Source: Rhizophagus clarus
Taxonomy: Eukaryota > Glomeromycota > Glomeromycetes > Glomerales > Glomeraceae
DNA length: 64,000 bases
Assembly (NCBI GenBank): GCA_015698045.1
Contig: BLAL01000175.1
Coordinates: forward strand, 124,001 to 188,000
Reading direction: 5' to 3'
In this document: positions 36,014-48,171 of the stretch, in pieces
Layout of the letters: each line of letters opens with the position of its first letter
How positions within the stretch are numbered: the stretch's first letter is position 1
Program-made: the position numbers and the translations under genes
Notes under the pieces: generated by a model
The model's input: the letters and a program-made list of their open reading frames with translations, nothing else
The model's database searches: none
What the model was told of the DNA's origin: nothing

Positions 36014-36328
36014 TTATCTTCCTTGGTTACCTTGGACTAGAATATGGGTATTGTCTTCAACCCGCTTATTAAAAATGTCTCCAACACTACTTTCGTCTTT
36101 TATTTCTATTCCTTCAACGTTTTCGGGTTGCAAATTTTCTTTTTCATCAAAATAGATTTTCATTTTCCATACACATTTGTCGACATCAAAGATATTTACA
36201 TTCTCCCAAATTAATTTTTTCAGGTCATAACCATTTTTATTTGTATCAATATTAATCTTGAAATGGCCTTGGTCTCCAAGAGCTGGTTCTGCAACAAAAC
36301 AGTTAAGTGTAAGAGTAGACATTTTCAC
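36014..36328 (-). CDS. Crinkler-type N-terminal (ubiquitin-like) domain protein
   Basis: 104 residues from MKMSTLTLNCFVAEPALG (a second ATG lies two codons on). The pattern LNCFV..., FKINIDTNKNGYDLKKLI, CVWKMKIYFD, a run of short acidic turns, and final THILVQ matches the N-terminal header domain of Crinkler (CRN) proteins of oomycetes and fungi, a beta-grasp module used in translocation or targeting. The frame stops shortly after (GNQGR). CAAG|GTAACC at the end could be a splice donor leading to a separate effector domain, but I find no next exon before the trypsin-like gene 137 nt downstream. Either a header-only protein, a truncated gene, or the 5' exon of a composite. Crinkler proteins are discussed as effectors in mycorrhizal fungi. 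Confidence 0.7.
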   Translation of the reverse strand: MKMSTLTLNCFVAEPALGDQGHFKINIDTNKNGYDLKKLIWENVNIFDVDKCVWKMKIYFDEKENLQPENVEGIEIKDESSVGDIFNKRVEDNTHILVQGNQGR

Positions 36329-36739
36329 GTAAATTATTACTTATTAGACGTAAAATTATTTAGGGATGAGTAGTATATATATATGTATACGTAAATTAAA
36401 TTAAATTAGTTAATAGTTTATGGAGCTTGTACAATTACGGTAGAGTTATTATGATGAAAGTATATTTTGTTATTAATCAGAATGATCAGATACTTGTAAC
36501 ACCCTGATTCATTTAAATAATCGGACATATTTTACCAATTAAAAGTGTTGACAATCAAATTTTCATATGGTGCAAGTGAACTTACTCCACAATATGAACC
36601 TGAGGTCTTTGACTCTACGTACATCATTGCGTATAAATTGGGCTGATTAACACCTTGCTCTATACGGCTCGGGATAATTAAACACAATTAGCTTAACTAA
36701 TTCAATATTTGATTGGGAAATTTCTATCTTGCGTTTTAG

Positions 36740-37487
36740 CATTCTTCAGTTACCTGGACTTTGAGGCCGCTCTCCTCCTCCTATATCCAAACATCAGGCT
36801 CTTCGGATGAACTACTGGACTCGGATGAATTATATGAAGCTCCTTAAAAAATATAGTGTCTCCACGACTTTCTAGGCCACCTACAATATTCCTCAATACG
36901 ACTACACTCGTTTCGGAATGATAGTCATCTATTTTTTTCTATCTCCGGTCTAGCACCATATCTTTTCCGGAAAGCACACAACATAACATTATACTTTCTG
37001 AGATCTTTTATACGTAATATCGTTCTTATCCAAACAAAATCGCATCAGTCACAATTTCTGGTAAATATAACTTGATCGCCATTCAGTTCATTTCGTTCGT
37101 AGAACAAATCATTAGCACACAAGATATAGTCAGGCGTCGCGTAATTACATGGATTGACTATTTCTAATCCATGTCAAATAAGTAACTTAAGAGATAATTT
37201 TGCAAATTGGACAAGTGGAAACGTGATTACAGTATAATTATTTCTGAATCAGACATTATTTACTATGTTAAAAGTAAAAGTGATTGGTACTTCAGACCAT
37301 CCGAGTGGATGCTTGACCATTTCATCTCTAAAGACTAAAGACTGAACAAAATTCTAAATAAGAATTAATTTCCTAATTTATTATAATATTTCTTCTTTTA
37401 TAATAAATAAACCTGTTGTGTTCGCTTAACAATCGCTTATACACGAAGGATTTCATACGCCACAAAATTTTTGAAATTAGCATCTGA
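36740..37487 (-). pseudogene. Unrecognised two-exon gene relic
   Basis: After an acceptor TTTTTAG, 37487-37413 reads SDANFKNFVAYEILRV, a stop, AIVKRTQQ. After an intron (GTTTAT..TTATTTAG), from 37353, the frame continues NFVQSLVFRDEMVKHPLGW and SEVPITFTFNIVNNV, then a stop, NNYTVITFPLVQFAKLSL, NPCNYATPDYILCANDLFYE and NELNGDQVIFTRN. Later shifted pieces are RTILRIKDLRKYNVMLCAF and a Ser/Glu-rich SSESSSSSEEPDVWI. Many stops; family unknown. The proteic quality over 600 nt is well above background. Confidence 0.45.
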
Positions 37488-37620
37488 CTAAAAATTAGGT
37501 CTGTGTACTTTTAATAGGAATACATTAATTAGTAATTGTATAACACAAATTATTAATTTACATCGGGATCCAAAAAAATTTAATTATGATAATTTAATAT
37601 TGTATAAATCATTGTTATTA

Positions 37621-38200
37621 TCAAAGATTCTAATTACTCAAATACCTTTTAAATGAAATTATAATCTATCAATCTTAATTATTTGATTAATAATATATTC
37701 GAACAATAAAATTTCTTCATATTTTTTAATGTTGTTCCTTAATAATGGATTCGTTATTTTAACTAAACCATTTAAATTAAAATCTTTATTTATAAATGAA
37801 GTATCACAAATTGAGGCATTACGAATATTATTATAAAAATCTAATCAAAAGTTATTAGAATTAGTTATACAAATATTATAAAAAAATATCACATTTCTTA
37901 AATTTCTTGAATTTGGAAGTCAGATTATTACTTTCTTTATAAATTAACTATAAGTAGTAGACAAAGCCTAAGTTATCTTTAACCAATAGGTTATTAAATG
38001 ATATTAAATGTAGTTCAATTACAGTATAATACAAAATTAAGACAAATCCTTCTTTCTAAACTGGAATACTTAAAATTTGAGACTTATTACTAAAGAAAAT
38101 GATTTTAAAGTATTAGAAAATTTCAAGAATAACTTTATTAATTAATATTAATTACTCGAAGGTATCAAAGAAGATATCTTAAATTGTACAAGGGAATTTA
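37621..38200 (+). other. Leucine-rich coding relic
   Basis: From 37621 one frame reads SKILITQIPFK, stop, NYNLSILII, and later SLFINEVSQIEALRILL, stop, KSNQKLLELVIQIL, stop, NITFLKFLEFGSQIITFF. Regular leucine spacing suggests a decayed leucine-rich-repeat or F-box-type protein. Too damaged to name. Confidence 0.25.
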
Positions 38201-38228
38201 TAATGAAAAAGCGAAGAAGAGTCAAATA

Positions 38229-38324
38229 AAGTGGCCTGCCGTAATATGTTGTAATGGTTGTAATTGGTTGCAACCCCAAGTTGTGATCCGAAATACCGTA
38301 ATTATTACTTACGGCAGGCCACTC
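38229..38324. mobile_element. 96-bp Tc1/mariner-type MITE
   Basis: Terminal inverted repeats AAGTGGCCTGCCGTAA and TTACGGCAGGCCACTC (one mismatch at the outermost base). It is flanked by TA on both sides (38227-38228 and 38325-38326), the target duplication of Tc1/mariner elements. No coding capacity. Confidence 0.75.
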
Positions 38325-38326
38325 TA

Positions 38327-40834
38327 GAACCAAATATTTGATCATTAAAAATTTTAAAGTTTTAGAAATAGAGATTATCTAATTTGAGAAGTGCGGTGGA
38401 GGAACTTAAATCACATACAAAATTTTTGATAATTTATTTGTCAGTTACGATTTTATAAATATTTATTTATTACATAATATCAACAGATTAAAATGGTAGT
38501 AGTTTTCCAATGATTAACAAGTGATTGTGAATTTCATTTTTTTTTACCGTCATTTACATATATTAGCCGGTTAAAGTTTCCGGACGTAAACGGGTGTCCA
38601 ATTACGAAAATATTTTCCACCACTGTTTTATGTCTGCAGATTAATTTCGCCATTTTGGCCATTAAGATCATGTTATTTTGTCAGGCTGAAACCAGTTTCT
38701 GACAGTTTGAGGTGTACTATATACAGTGTAACAGGTGCCCAAACAATACAATATAAAAAAGGTTCAAAAAAAAAATTTTTAAAGTAAAAAACAAACTCTC
38801 AAATTTAAAGAACGATACTATTCTTATGAATTTTTGTTTATTCGCAAAAAAATATATTTAATTTAAAAATTTCCAATCGCTCACGATTGAATAATTCGGT
38901 CGAAACGTTATTTTTTTTTTTAGTTCAGTACATGCATTTAATATTCTATAATAATTATGGCTAACCAAGTCTAGAGTTAACCGGTCCAAGCTGATTATTT
39001 GTCCAAGCGGATTATTTGGCCAAGCCAAGACAAAGCCGAACTGCATACCGATTGATACACAACCGTGAACATAAATATTATATCGAAACGGTACTATTTT
39101 TTTTAACGTAAATATTTAATCGACAACGTGCGTGTTTTATAAATGGTATTAACGTTTTAAATTAGGATAATCAATAATTAATTTTTGATGAAAAGAAAGA
39201 ATCAGAATAGGAAACAATAAAAACGGATTTTCTTCTTCATGTACTTGAAACAAGTATGCATACTCCCTATCCTAATGATGTTCTGTATTAACAAACTTTT
39301 GAATCAAATGAATATCTAATTACGGAAATCAATAATTAATGCATGGCGTTCTTGTGTATCAGAATTCATTAAAAGATTCCTTAATTATTGTATATGAAAA
39401 AAAAAAAATATTTTTGTCAATAGAAATCTAAAAGGAAATATTAATACCAAGAAAAACTTAATGGAATTCTACTTAAAATTTGTCTATCTCTTACAAAAAA
39501 TAACATCTGCTAATTATGGATATTATATAATATATCGATCGAATTGATATCTAAATTGTTTATGATCGAATCGTTGTTATGTACATCAACTGCATCGTCG
39601 TACCTTAGTAGTGTACCACGTGTTGTTAAAGCTGGACGTATAAAATTTCAAGTCGGACCAAATCAGAATCGATTAACCAATGGATTAATTAATCGGTTAA
39701 TATAAGAAGATATTTTAGAAAAAAATATTTGGGGTGTAAATTGTACAAATTCGTTTTTACTCGTACATTTAATCATGTATTTAATTCGTTCGAGTTCAGA
39801 GAACACGTACCCAAATTCACATTTCTGGATAATTTGACTAAAATTATGACTTGGATAATTTTCCGCCCGATCACGTGTGTTAAATCTACGCAGTTGGTGT
39901 AGAAGTTTGTTAAATTTTTTGAAAAATGATTATTTTTTTTTGTCTGAAAAATACATGGCAGAAAATGTACGGAAAATAACTGGAAATTTTGTACATATTA
40001 TATATCAATTTAATTTACTCAAAGAAAACTTATAATTTGTAGATTTTCCAGGAAGAAATAAAAAGCGAATATAAAAGAGATATCGAACTTACCTAATTTT
40101 TATTTTTGCAATTTTTACTTATAAGTTAGAATTTATATATTTATATTTATAAATCTTAAATCATTCGCGTATTATATTACACAAAATAAATTATAAAGAA
40201 AAATACATCATTGTAACCTAAGTACTGTAATAAATTTTGTTATATACTATTTAATTTTAATGCTCAATTTATAATTATTTTTTTTCTTCTCTCTTTAATA
40301 AACATTTTATAATATATTGTCTATCTAAGCTAGATTATCTAGCGAGTGCGCTGCACGCATATTTACTATTTAAAAAGTTACGCATTCTTACCCTGGGTCA
40401 ATGTTCGGATTTTTATCTTGGACTAGAAAACTTCATTGAATAAAATTGTTCTATGTAACATTTTATTGCAAATATTTCGTGAAATGCTTAAAAAAATTTG
40501 CGAAGCTTTTTAAGACACTAGCAATATTTATTTCAAATAATATCAATACTTTATAATGTTTTTTTCGCGGTTTTATTATTAAAATTTTTTTTTTACTTTA
40601 ACACACATAAAGTATTATCATTTACCATAAATCTATAAATATTACAAAAAAATATAATATATTTATGAGTCTGCACGTGATAATTAGCCAGCCTATTTTT
40701 TTGCAAAAAAAAAAAAAATACAGTTTTACTATTAATTAAAGTCGGATTGATCATCCTAATAGTTACCCTTTATTGTAAAATTTATAAAAATACATAATAT
40801 AAATATTGTTACAACCAACAAATAAAAATAATAA
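38327..40834. other. Long A/T-rich intergenic region
   Basis: No gene seen on either strand. Short G+C-richer patches (for example 38950-39060, 39590-39700) give no readable protein. Confidence 0.45.
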
Positions 40835-43800
40835 TTAAACTTCAATTATATATTCCAAACACTCAGAATTTTCTTTAACTAAAATTTTACTAATGTTGCG
40901 ACTTGTATAATATGCTTGTGAATGAAGTTGTACAATAGTAGAAATATTAGTTTGTTCTTGTGCTAAAGTATTGTTAGCTTTTACAAATTCCAGCATGTCA
41001 TCATATAATTTGTTATTAATATCAGGTACTCGATACTCCACATTTCCATCCCTATTTATTTCATAAAATATACTAATACACCTAATCCATTCAGATATTT
41101 CATATTCAAGTTCAGTTATAGTTGGTCTATTGGAAGGATTTGAATCCCAACATCTTTTCATTAAATCTACATAACATTTTGGAGTATTTTTTTTAATCTC
41201 AGGACGTTCACTTTTGCAAATATCATAGATAAGTTGATGATCATGTGCTTTATCATTAAATGGAGGAATACCTGATGTAAATTCCCACATTATTATTGAA
41301 AAACTGTAAATATCACTTGCTGGAGTATAAGGTTTTCTTCTTAATACCTCAGGTGCCATATAAGGCACGACTCCATAAATTTCATTATCTTTTTTATCAG
41401 AAGTTTGTAAATTACTTATAGGTTTACATAATCCCAAGTCAATAATAAATAATTCATTATGATTATCTGACATTAAAATATTACCATCATGAAGATCACC
41501 ATGAATTAAATCTGATTCATGAATTACTTTAAGTCCTAATATAATTTTTTTTAATAATTGTAATTTGTCTTGCCATTTAAGTTTAATTATATCAGATAAA
41601 CATTTTCTTAAATTTCCTTTTTTTGCATAACTCATTACTATCATATAATTTAAATTATATGGATCTTGAGTAATTCCAAAAATTTGAATAAATTTTGAAA
41701 ATGAATTTTTTTGACAGTTATAATGATATTTCCACTAATATATAAATCATAAAAAATTAATTTTAATATAAAGAAAAACTTGGCTATTAAATATATTATA
41801 AATACATTACCTCATCCAAAAATTTATCATCAATACTTAACGAATTATTAAGTGTTTTAAGAATAACATCATAACCCGTTTGAAAGACCCATCTATTCCA
41901 TTGTTGTTTATCAAAATTCCAACTATCAATGGGACCATCTAACCAATTAGCTTTATGGATTTTACTAAATCCTCCTTTATCATAATAATTAATATTTAAT
42001 AATTTATTATATGGTATCCATTCCAAAACTTCATAATTATTTTTAGCATTTAATTGTACTTCTTGAATAAATTTATCAATATATTTATTCTTACTAGTCC
42101 ATTTTGAAAATTCTTGTTGAAATTGTTTGGAATTACATTGTTGGCACCATTGGTAACTAGTATATGGTTGTTTGCATTTATTACAAAATTTATTTTTAAA
42201 ACTAATTTGATTATTTTCTATTAATTTTTGATGCCAATAAAAGGCTTTCTCTAAATTTTTCTCTGTCCCCTCCCCATTGACATAACAAAAGGCCAAACCA
42301 TGCATCGCCTCTATATCATCACCCTCTGCCGCCTTCTGATACCAGTGAAAGGCTTTCTCCAGATCCTTCTCTGTCCCCTTTCCATTGAAATAACAAATGG
42401 CCAAATTACACATCGCCACTACATCACCACCCTCTGCCGCCTTCTGATACCAGTGAAAGGCTTTCTCCAGATCCTTCTCTGTCCCCTCTCCATTTTCATA
42501 ACAAAAGGCCAAACCATGCATCGCCACTGCATCACCACCCTCTGCCGCCTTCTGATACCAGTGAAAGGTTTTCTCCAGATCCTTCTCTGTCCCCTCCCCA
42601 TTGAAATAACAAACGGCCAAATTACACATCGCCACTACATCACCACCCTCTGCCGCCTTCTGATACCAGTGAAAGGCTTTCTCCAGATCCTTCTCTGTCC
42701 CCTCCCCATTTTCATAACAAAAGGCCAAACCACGCATCGCCACTGCATCACCACCCTCTGCTGCCTTCTGATACCAGTGAAAGGTTTTTTCCAGATCCTT
42801 CTCTGTCCCCTCCCCATTTTCATAACAAATGGCCAAACCACGCATCGCCACTGCATCACCACCCTCTGCCGCCTTCTGATACCAGTGAAAGGCTTTCTCC
42901 AGATCCTTCTCTGTCCCCTTCCCATTGAAATAACAAATGGCCAAACCACGCATCGCCACTACATCACCACCCTCTGCCGCCTTCTGATACCAGTGAAAGG
43001 CTTTCTCCAGATCCTTCTCTGTCCCCTTCCCATTTTCATAACAAAAGGCCAAATTATGCATCGCCACTGCATCACCACCCTCTGCCGCCTTCTGATACCA
43101 GTGAAAGGCTTTCTCCAGATCCTTCTCTGTCCCCTTTCCATTGAAATAACAAATGGCCAAATTACACATCGCCACTACATCACCACCCTCTGCCACCTTC
43201 TGATACCAGTGAAAGGCTTTCTCCAGATCCTTCTCTGTCCCCTCTCCATTTTCATAACAAAAGGCCAAACCACGCATCGCCACTGCATCACCACCCTCTA
43301 CCGCCTTCTGATACCAGTGAAAGGTTTTCTCCAGATCCTTCTCTGTCCCCTCCCCATTGAAATAACAAACGGCCAAATTACACATCGCCACTACATCACC
43401 ACCCTCTGCCGCCTTCTGATACCAGTGAAAGGTTTTCTCCAGATCCTTCTCTGTCCCCTCCCCATTTTCATAACAAAAGGCCAAACCACGCATCGCCACT
43501 GCATCACCACCCTCTGCCGCCTTCTGATACCAGTGAAAGGTTTTCTCCAGATCCTTCTCTGTCCCCTTCCCATTGAAATAACAAATGGCCAAACCACGCA
43601 TCGCCACTACATCACCACCCTCTGCCGCCTTCTGATACCAGTGAAAGGCTTTCTCCAGATCCTTCTCTGTCCCCTTCCCATTTTCATAACAAAAGGCCAA
43701 ATTACGCATCGCCACTGCATCACCACCCTCTGCCGCCTTCTGATACCAGTGAAAGGCTTTCTCCAGATCCTTCTCTGTCCCCTCCCCATTGAAATAACAA

Positions 43801-43901
43801 AAGGCCAAACCACGCATCGCCACTGCATCACCACCCTCTGCCGCCTTCTGATACCAGTGAAAGGCTTTCTCCAGATCCTTCTCTGTATTATTAGTTGACA
43901 T
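40835..43901 (-). CDS. Sel1-repeat / zinc-ribbon / protein kinase fusion
   Basis: Exon 1 (43901-41811, 697 codons) and exon 2 (41734-40835) join in phase 0 across a 76-nt GTAATG..TATTAG intron to give 996 residues. After MSTNN come 15 full 36-residue Sel1 units plus a partial sixteenth (about residues 6-565). Then comes a Cys4 ribbon (CNKCK and CQQC), then a kinase domain from about 650. It has DKGGFSKIHKA, Lys in VILKTL, HGDLHDGN (Arg of HRD is Gly), IDLGLCK and YMAPEVL, then SIIMWEFTSGIPPF. HGD is typical of kinases that do not depend on activation-loop phosphorylation. The domain order is the reverse of the cluster genes. TATAAAAC lies about 30 nt upstream. Likely an active scaffolded kinase. 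Confidence 0.93.
42207..43886. repeat. 108-bp coding tandem repeat, 15 copies plus a partial
   Basis: The Sel1-coding DNA is nearly identical from unit to unit. Units tend to alternate (DAVAM...CYENG, then DVVAM...CYFNG), giving an approximate 216-bp higher-order period. G+C is about half, against roughly a quarter in the surroundings. The last copy, next to the zinc ribbon, is the most divergent, as expected for an array homogenised from the inside. Confidence 0.95.
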
Positions 43902-43949
43902 TGTTTAAAAATAAGAAATGAAAAAGTTTTATAAAGTCTAAAATGCAAA

Positions 43950-46900
43950 TATTTATGTTATTGCATATGTAAAATGTTATACATGCAGATAAATAGCAAG
44001 CATTTTATATGAACTTATTGGTAAGCTGATCAAAAATGTAACGAAGGACAATTTTATTTAAATTAACTTAATTTGGTTAAAATAAAATCTGATCACCCGT
44101 TCAAATATTTCGGGACTAATGAATACATTAAATATATAAAATCTGAAATTTTAAACAAGTCTGCTTTAAATAGGAGCAATTTTTGATTAACATATTAATG
44201 ATATGATAAAAAAAATTTTTGATAAAATAAATGTCAGTAACGGGAATCAGACTCAATATTTCTTATGCTTTAAATGAAAAACTAATGGACTCTTTTTATT
44301 AGAACAGAAAATAATACGCCTTATATGTATTTTTTTATATTCTATAGACTCTGTATCACAATACCGCGTTTTTAGCATTTTTTTTTGAAATGGAATCCGA
44401 GCTAATTCTACGTCGGATCCAATGGGAACCTGAGGCTAAAATTAGTATAATCCGGAATTTATACTGAAATTTTTTAAAATGTGATACAACCGTGTAAACC
44501 TGATGTTATATATAATTGCCAGCTTCGTTATCTTTATATTTCTAAATTCTTTAGTTTTTTAAAAATATCGTTTTTTTTTTATTTTCATCGTTTTATTCCT
44601 TTTTTTTTTTTTTTATTTCTAAATTCTTTAATTTTTTAAAATATCTTTTTTTGTTTTCATCGTTTTATTTCTTTTTTTTTTTTATTTCTCATTTTTTTAA
44701 AATGAAATTTTTTTTATTTTTCACTTTTACAATTTTTTTTTTCTTTTTTTTTAAAAAATTCATTTTTTTTTTCATTTTTCACATTTATTTATTTTTAATA
44801 TTCTCTTTTCCTCCCGTTTTGTTTTTTAAAAAATTAAAAATTTTTCTTGTCGTTCCTTTCATTTTTTTTTCACTTTTTTTGAAAAAAATTTTTTCCTTTC
44901 GATCCCTTTTACAAATATTTTTTTCATTTGTTTCTGTCTTTAAAAGTCCTCACTTTATTTAAAAAAAGAACTTTATTTCCCCCTTTCCTTTTTATTTAAA
45001 ATCTCTGTTTTAGTTAGCATTCTTTTTTTGTAACATGAACTTATTGAACGATTAAATAAGATGAGTGTATTGTGTAATTTTTAATTAAGAAACATATTAA
45101 CGTTTCTTTATATTTATTTTCTTTTTTCTTAAACGAACCAGACTTGGAATATAATTAAGAGGATATAATTCCTTCTTTAATATTAAATATCACATCTTTT
45201 TACTCTTCTTTTTTCATAAACAAACTCAGATCTCTTTATAAAGTATAAACTCCCGAACTTAGAACTAGTGTAATAGTGTGCAAATGGAAAAGTTTGATTT
45301 CATGTCCAAATGCGAATTGTTTGCATTTATTTTTCAACAATTGATTTACAATTATATTTCGTAGTTCCATGATAAAAACTATAATTAAATTCACAATATA
45401 TTGTTGAAATGAACAAAATAAAAATGTTTATTTTCGTGCCAAACATATTAAACATTATCTATTATTAACACAAGTCAAATGTTATCGTCATATTTATTAA
45501 GAGCATTAAGACATTAAGGGCAATCTTTCTTAGCCACAAGAACATGTATATTTTCCGAATGAATAATAATCCATAAATATCGTCAACTCCTCTTAATACG
45601 ATTTTAAATACAAGATACATTTACATTGTATGTTATAATTCGATAAAGTGACTTTGCCCTTAAACTAATTTATTGTCAAAAATTAATCTTTATTGATCTA
45701 GGTGTTTTCTTTATTTGTTACGTATTTGAGCTTTAAGTCAGCTTGTTGACCTTCCATGTCGATTCATTAATTGCAATACTCTCGGGTATTGCACTCCATC
45801 ACCATTCACCAGCCAAATAAGATTGATGAGGATCAAGATTTAATTGAATATAAGTATTTCTTTAATCGTCATAAGAAATAACATTACTATTTATTATAGC
45901 CGTACTTAATACTTTAGTTACGAATGAATTCAAACATTTCTTGATTTTCTTTTATATAAAATAAAAAATTTTTGGATTATTCGTTGAAATTTTCTTTTTT
46001 TTTTTTAAAAAAAAAAAGAAAAATGGAAGAAATACGAGCAATATCTTTTATGTAAATATTGTATTTATAAATTATAATAACTAATTTTTTATCCCATTTT
46101 AAATTGCTTATGTTTATTTATTATTTTTTTTTTAGGATGCAAAAATGTCTCTGTCACACTCTAACTAAATGCGAAGTTGATTGATGTATTTGTGACGTAA
46201 CTAGTTAAGTCATATGCCGTAACTAGTTACAACCGGATTTTTTTTGCATAAAATTTAATAACAATTATGATGTAATAATAATTATTATATCATTATATTA
46301 CCATAGAATTACCATAGAAAAATTTATTTTACCAAAACTATCATTTTTTTTGTATTACAACATGTGGAAAAAAATAATTATGATGAAATGATACAAAATT
46401 TAAATTCCTTCTTCCTTCTTATAGTAATACAGTACATCATAGTATAATTATAACTCATCAAATTAATACCTTTTAAAGTAGTAGTATTTTTAAATGAATA
46501 GCTCCTGACTTTCATCATTCGAGTCAATTTACTTTTTTTTGTCATGTTAATGAGAATGAGAAATGTTACCAAACGAAATATGAAAGACAGTTATCGTACT
46601 TTTATGAAAATGAAAAATGGAACATAGTAAAATTTTCAGATTTCTTGGGAGCAATGGTTTATCTTCAGGCAGAACAGAAGACTTCTATTTATAGGGATTT
46701 ATTAAATCTAATAAGCAATAACTAAACTCAGAAAATCTCTGAGAGTCAAAGCTAAGGATAACAATACGGATGAGTGTATAAATGTAAGTAAAATTTTACA
46801 TACTGCTTGCCTGTTAATCTTGTATATTTAACAAGAGACTTTAAGAGATTTTATTCTAGGTATTTGACACCGAACTTGTTCACCTATACGGATGACAAGA

Positions 46901-47130
46901 GTTTAAAACTTTTAGGTTTAGGTATTTTCACATTGGACTTGTTCGCCTGTACGGATACTGGATAAGTCTAAATCTATACTTCACTGGATATATTTGTCTC
47001 ATTTTTTTTTTAATAAGCAGAAGCTAAAGCCTAACGCCAAGAAATATTGGAAAAAAATGGTGTAAAGAGTTAAATGTAAGGATTATTTTTTACTATATTA
47101 ATAGATTTCTTGTAATAAAATATTTATATA
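43950..47130. other. A/T-rich intergenic region with a T-rich tract
   Basis: 44560-44990 is an extreme T-rich strand-asymmetric tract; a 103-codon Phe-rich frame there is an artefact. Around 46851-46985 a ~66-bp segment is imperfectly duplicated (GAACTTGTTCACCTATACGG and GGACTTGTTCGCCTGTACGG). The last 100 nt may hold an upstream exon of the following pseudogene. Confidence 0.5.
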
Positions 47131-47139
47131 TCATCCAAT

Positions 47140-48171
47140 AGAATGAAAATAAACCCATCACTTCTACACGACAAAATATCTCCACTAGGAGTGTACCAAA
47201 TTGAGAGTTTTAGTCAAACGGTTAGGTTCAATAATGGGAATATATATCAAAATATTGTGGACTAGTTAGATAGATTATTGACATCTCCTCCCAAAGTAAT
47301 TAATAAATTCAATCCATTCAATAAGTAAAATTTTATATTTTTTTTATATCATAACTGAGTGATTAACATACGATATTTTATTGCTTCAACAGAATGTATC
47401 AAAGACATATAATTTATGTTAATGCATTTGAGCTTAATTTTATTGATACAAGCATTATTAATCAAGAATTATATGATATTTCAACAATATTCATGGTATC
47501 AGAATTCTCATCATATTTCCTTAGTAAATTGGAGGAAAAACGAATCGGAAGTTGGAAATAGCTAGCGACATGGCAAGATCATCATTTGAAGAGTTTGTAA
47601 ACAGAGTATGGCCGACTAATCACAAGGTGAAGTGATTTTAATAAACTATATTTCAAGATATAATGATCCATTATGGCGAATATTTCAATGAGTCGTATCA
47701 AAAAAACTTTTAGTAGGAGATATCCATTGTTGTCATATCATCCTGTTGGCAAAAATATTACGAAAATATTGTCTGATCGTAAGTAGAGAGAACATTTTTC
47801 ATGGGCCGTTCAGTTCAGAAACAAACTCAGTAAATCTAGCAATGGACGTGGTTCCAAAACAGCAGATATGGGTGGCGATATTGCTGGGTATGAAATCTTT
47901 ACCTTAGAAAATAGCTTCAATAAAAATGAGAGGACACAGAAATATATTAAAGACGAACTTAAATTAGCAAAATACAATCGTGATGACTTAATTGCGATCT
48001 GACATGACGTTTATAAAGATACATTAAGATCATTTTATAAGATTGAGGAAAAATTAAAATTGTTAAGAACGTGGAGTATTCAATTATCGGGCCAAATGAA
48101 GTTTCATCGGAAAATTGAACCCAATTGTTTAAAGCTAGTTTTATATTATTGTATAAATTATTTAAATGTAT
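47140..48171 (+). pseudogene. Decayed two-exon gene of unrecognised family
   Basis: After a CCAATAG acceptor, the exon 47140-47326 reads KINPSLLHDKISPLGVYQ, FSQTVRFNNGNIYQNIVD, stop, LDRLLTSPPKVINKFNPF. The next exon from 47395 gives NAFELNFIDTSIINQELYDI and FSSYFLSKLEEKRIGSWK, a stop, and in other frames SFEEFVNRVWPTNHKV and KKLLVGDI. Then come SKTADMGGDIAGYEIFTLEN, NSFNKNERTQKYIKDELKLA, a TGA, and HDVYKDTLRSFYKIEEKLK to the TAA at 48171. Several stops and at least two frameshifts. The remnant is clearly protein-coding in origin, with a Lys/Glu-rich, probably helical C-terminal part. No function assigned. Confidence 0.6.

Noticed and set aside
38148..38345. 65-codon minus-strand frame
   Set aside because: It runs through the MITE and its inverted ends.
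42300..43898. 532-codon plus-strand open frame
   Set aside because: It is antisense to the Sel1 array; the 108-bp period propagates an open antisense frame. The encoded sequence is a monotonous repeat with no known domain.
42419..43948. Several 60-113-codon minus-strand frames rich in RRQRVVMQWR
   Set aside because: Shifted readings of the Sel1 repeats on the same strand.
44651..44962. 103-codon Phe/Lys-rich frame
   Set aside because: Translation of an extreme poly-T tract.
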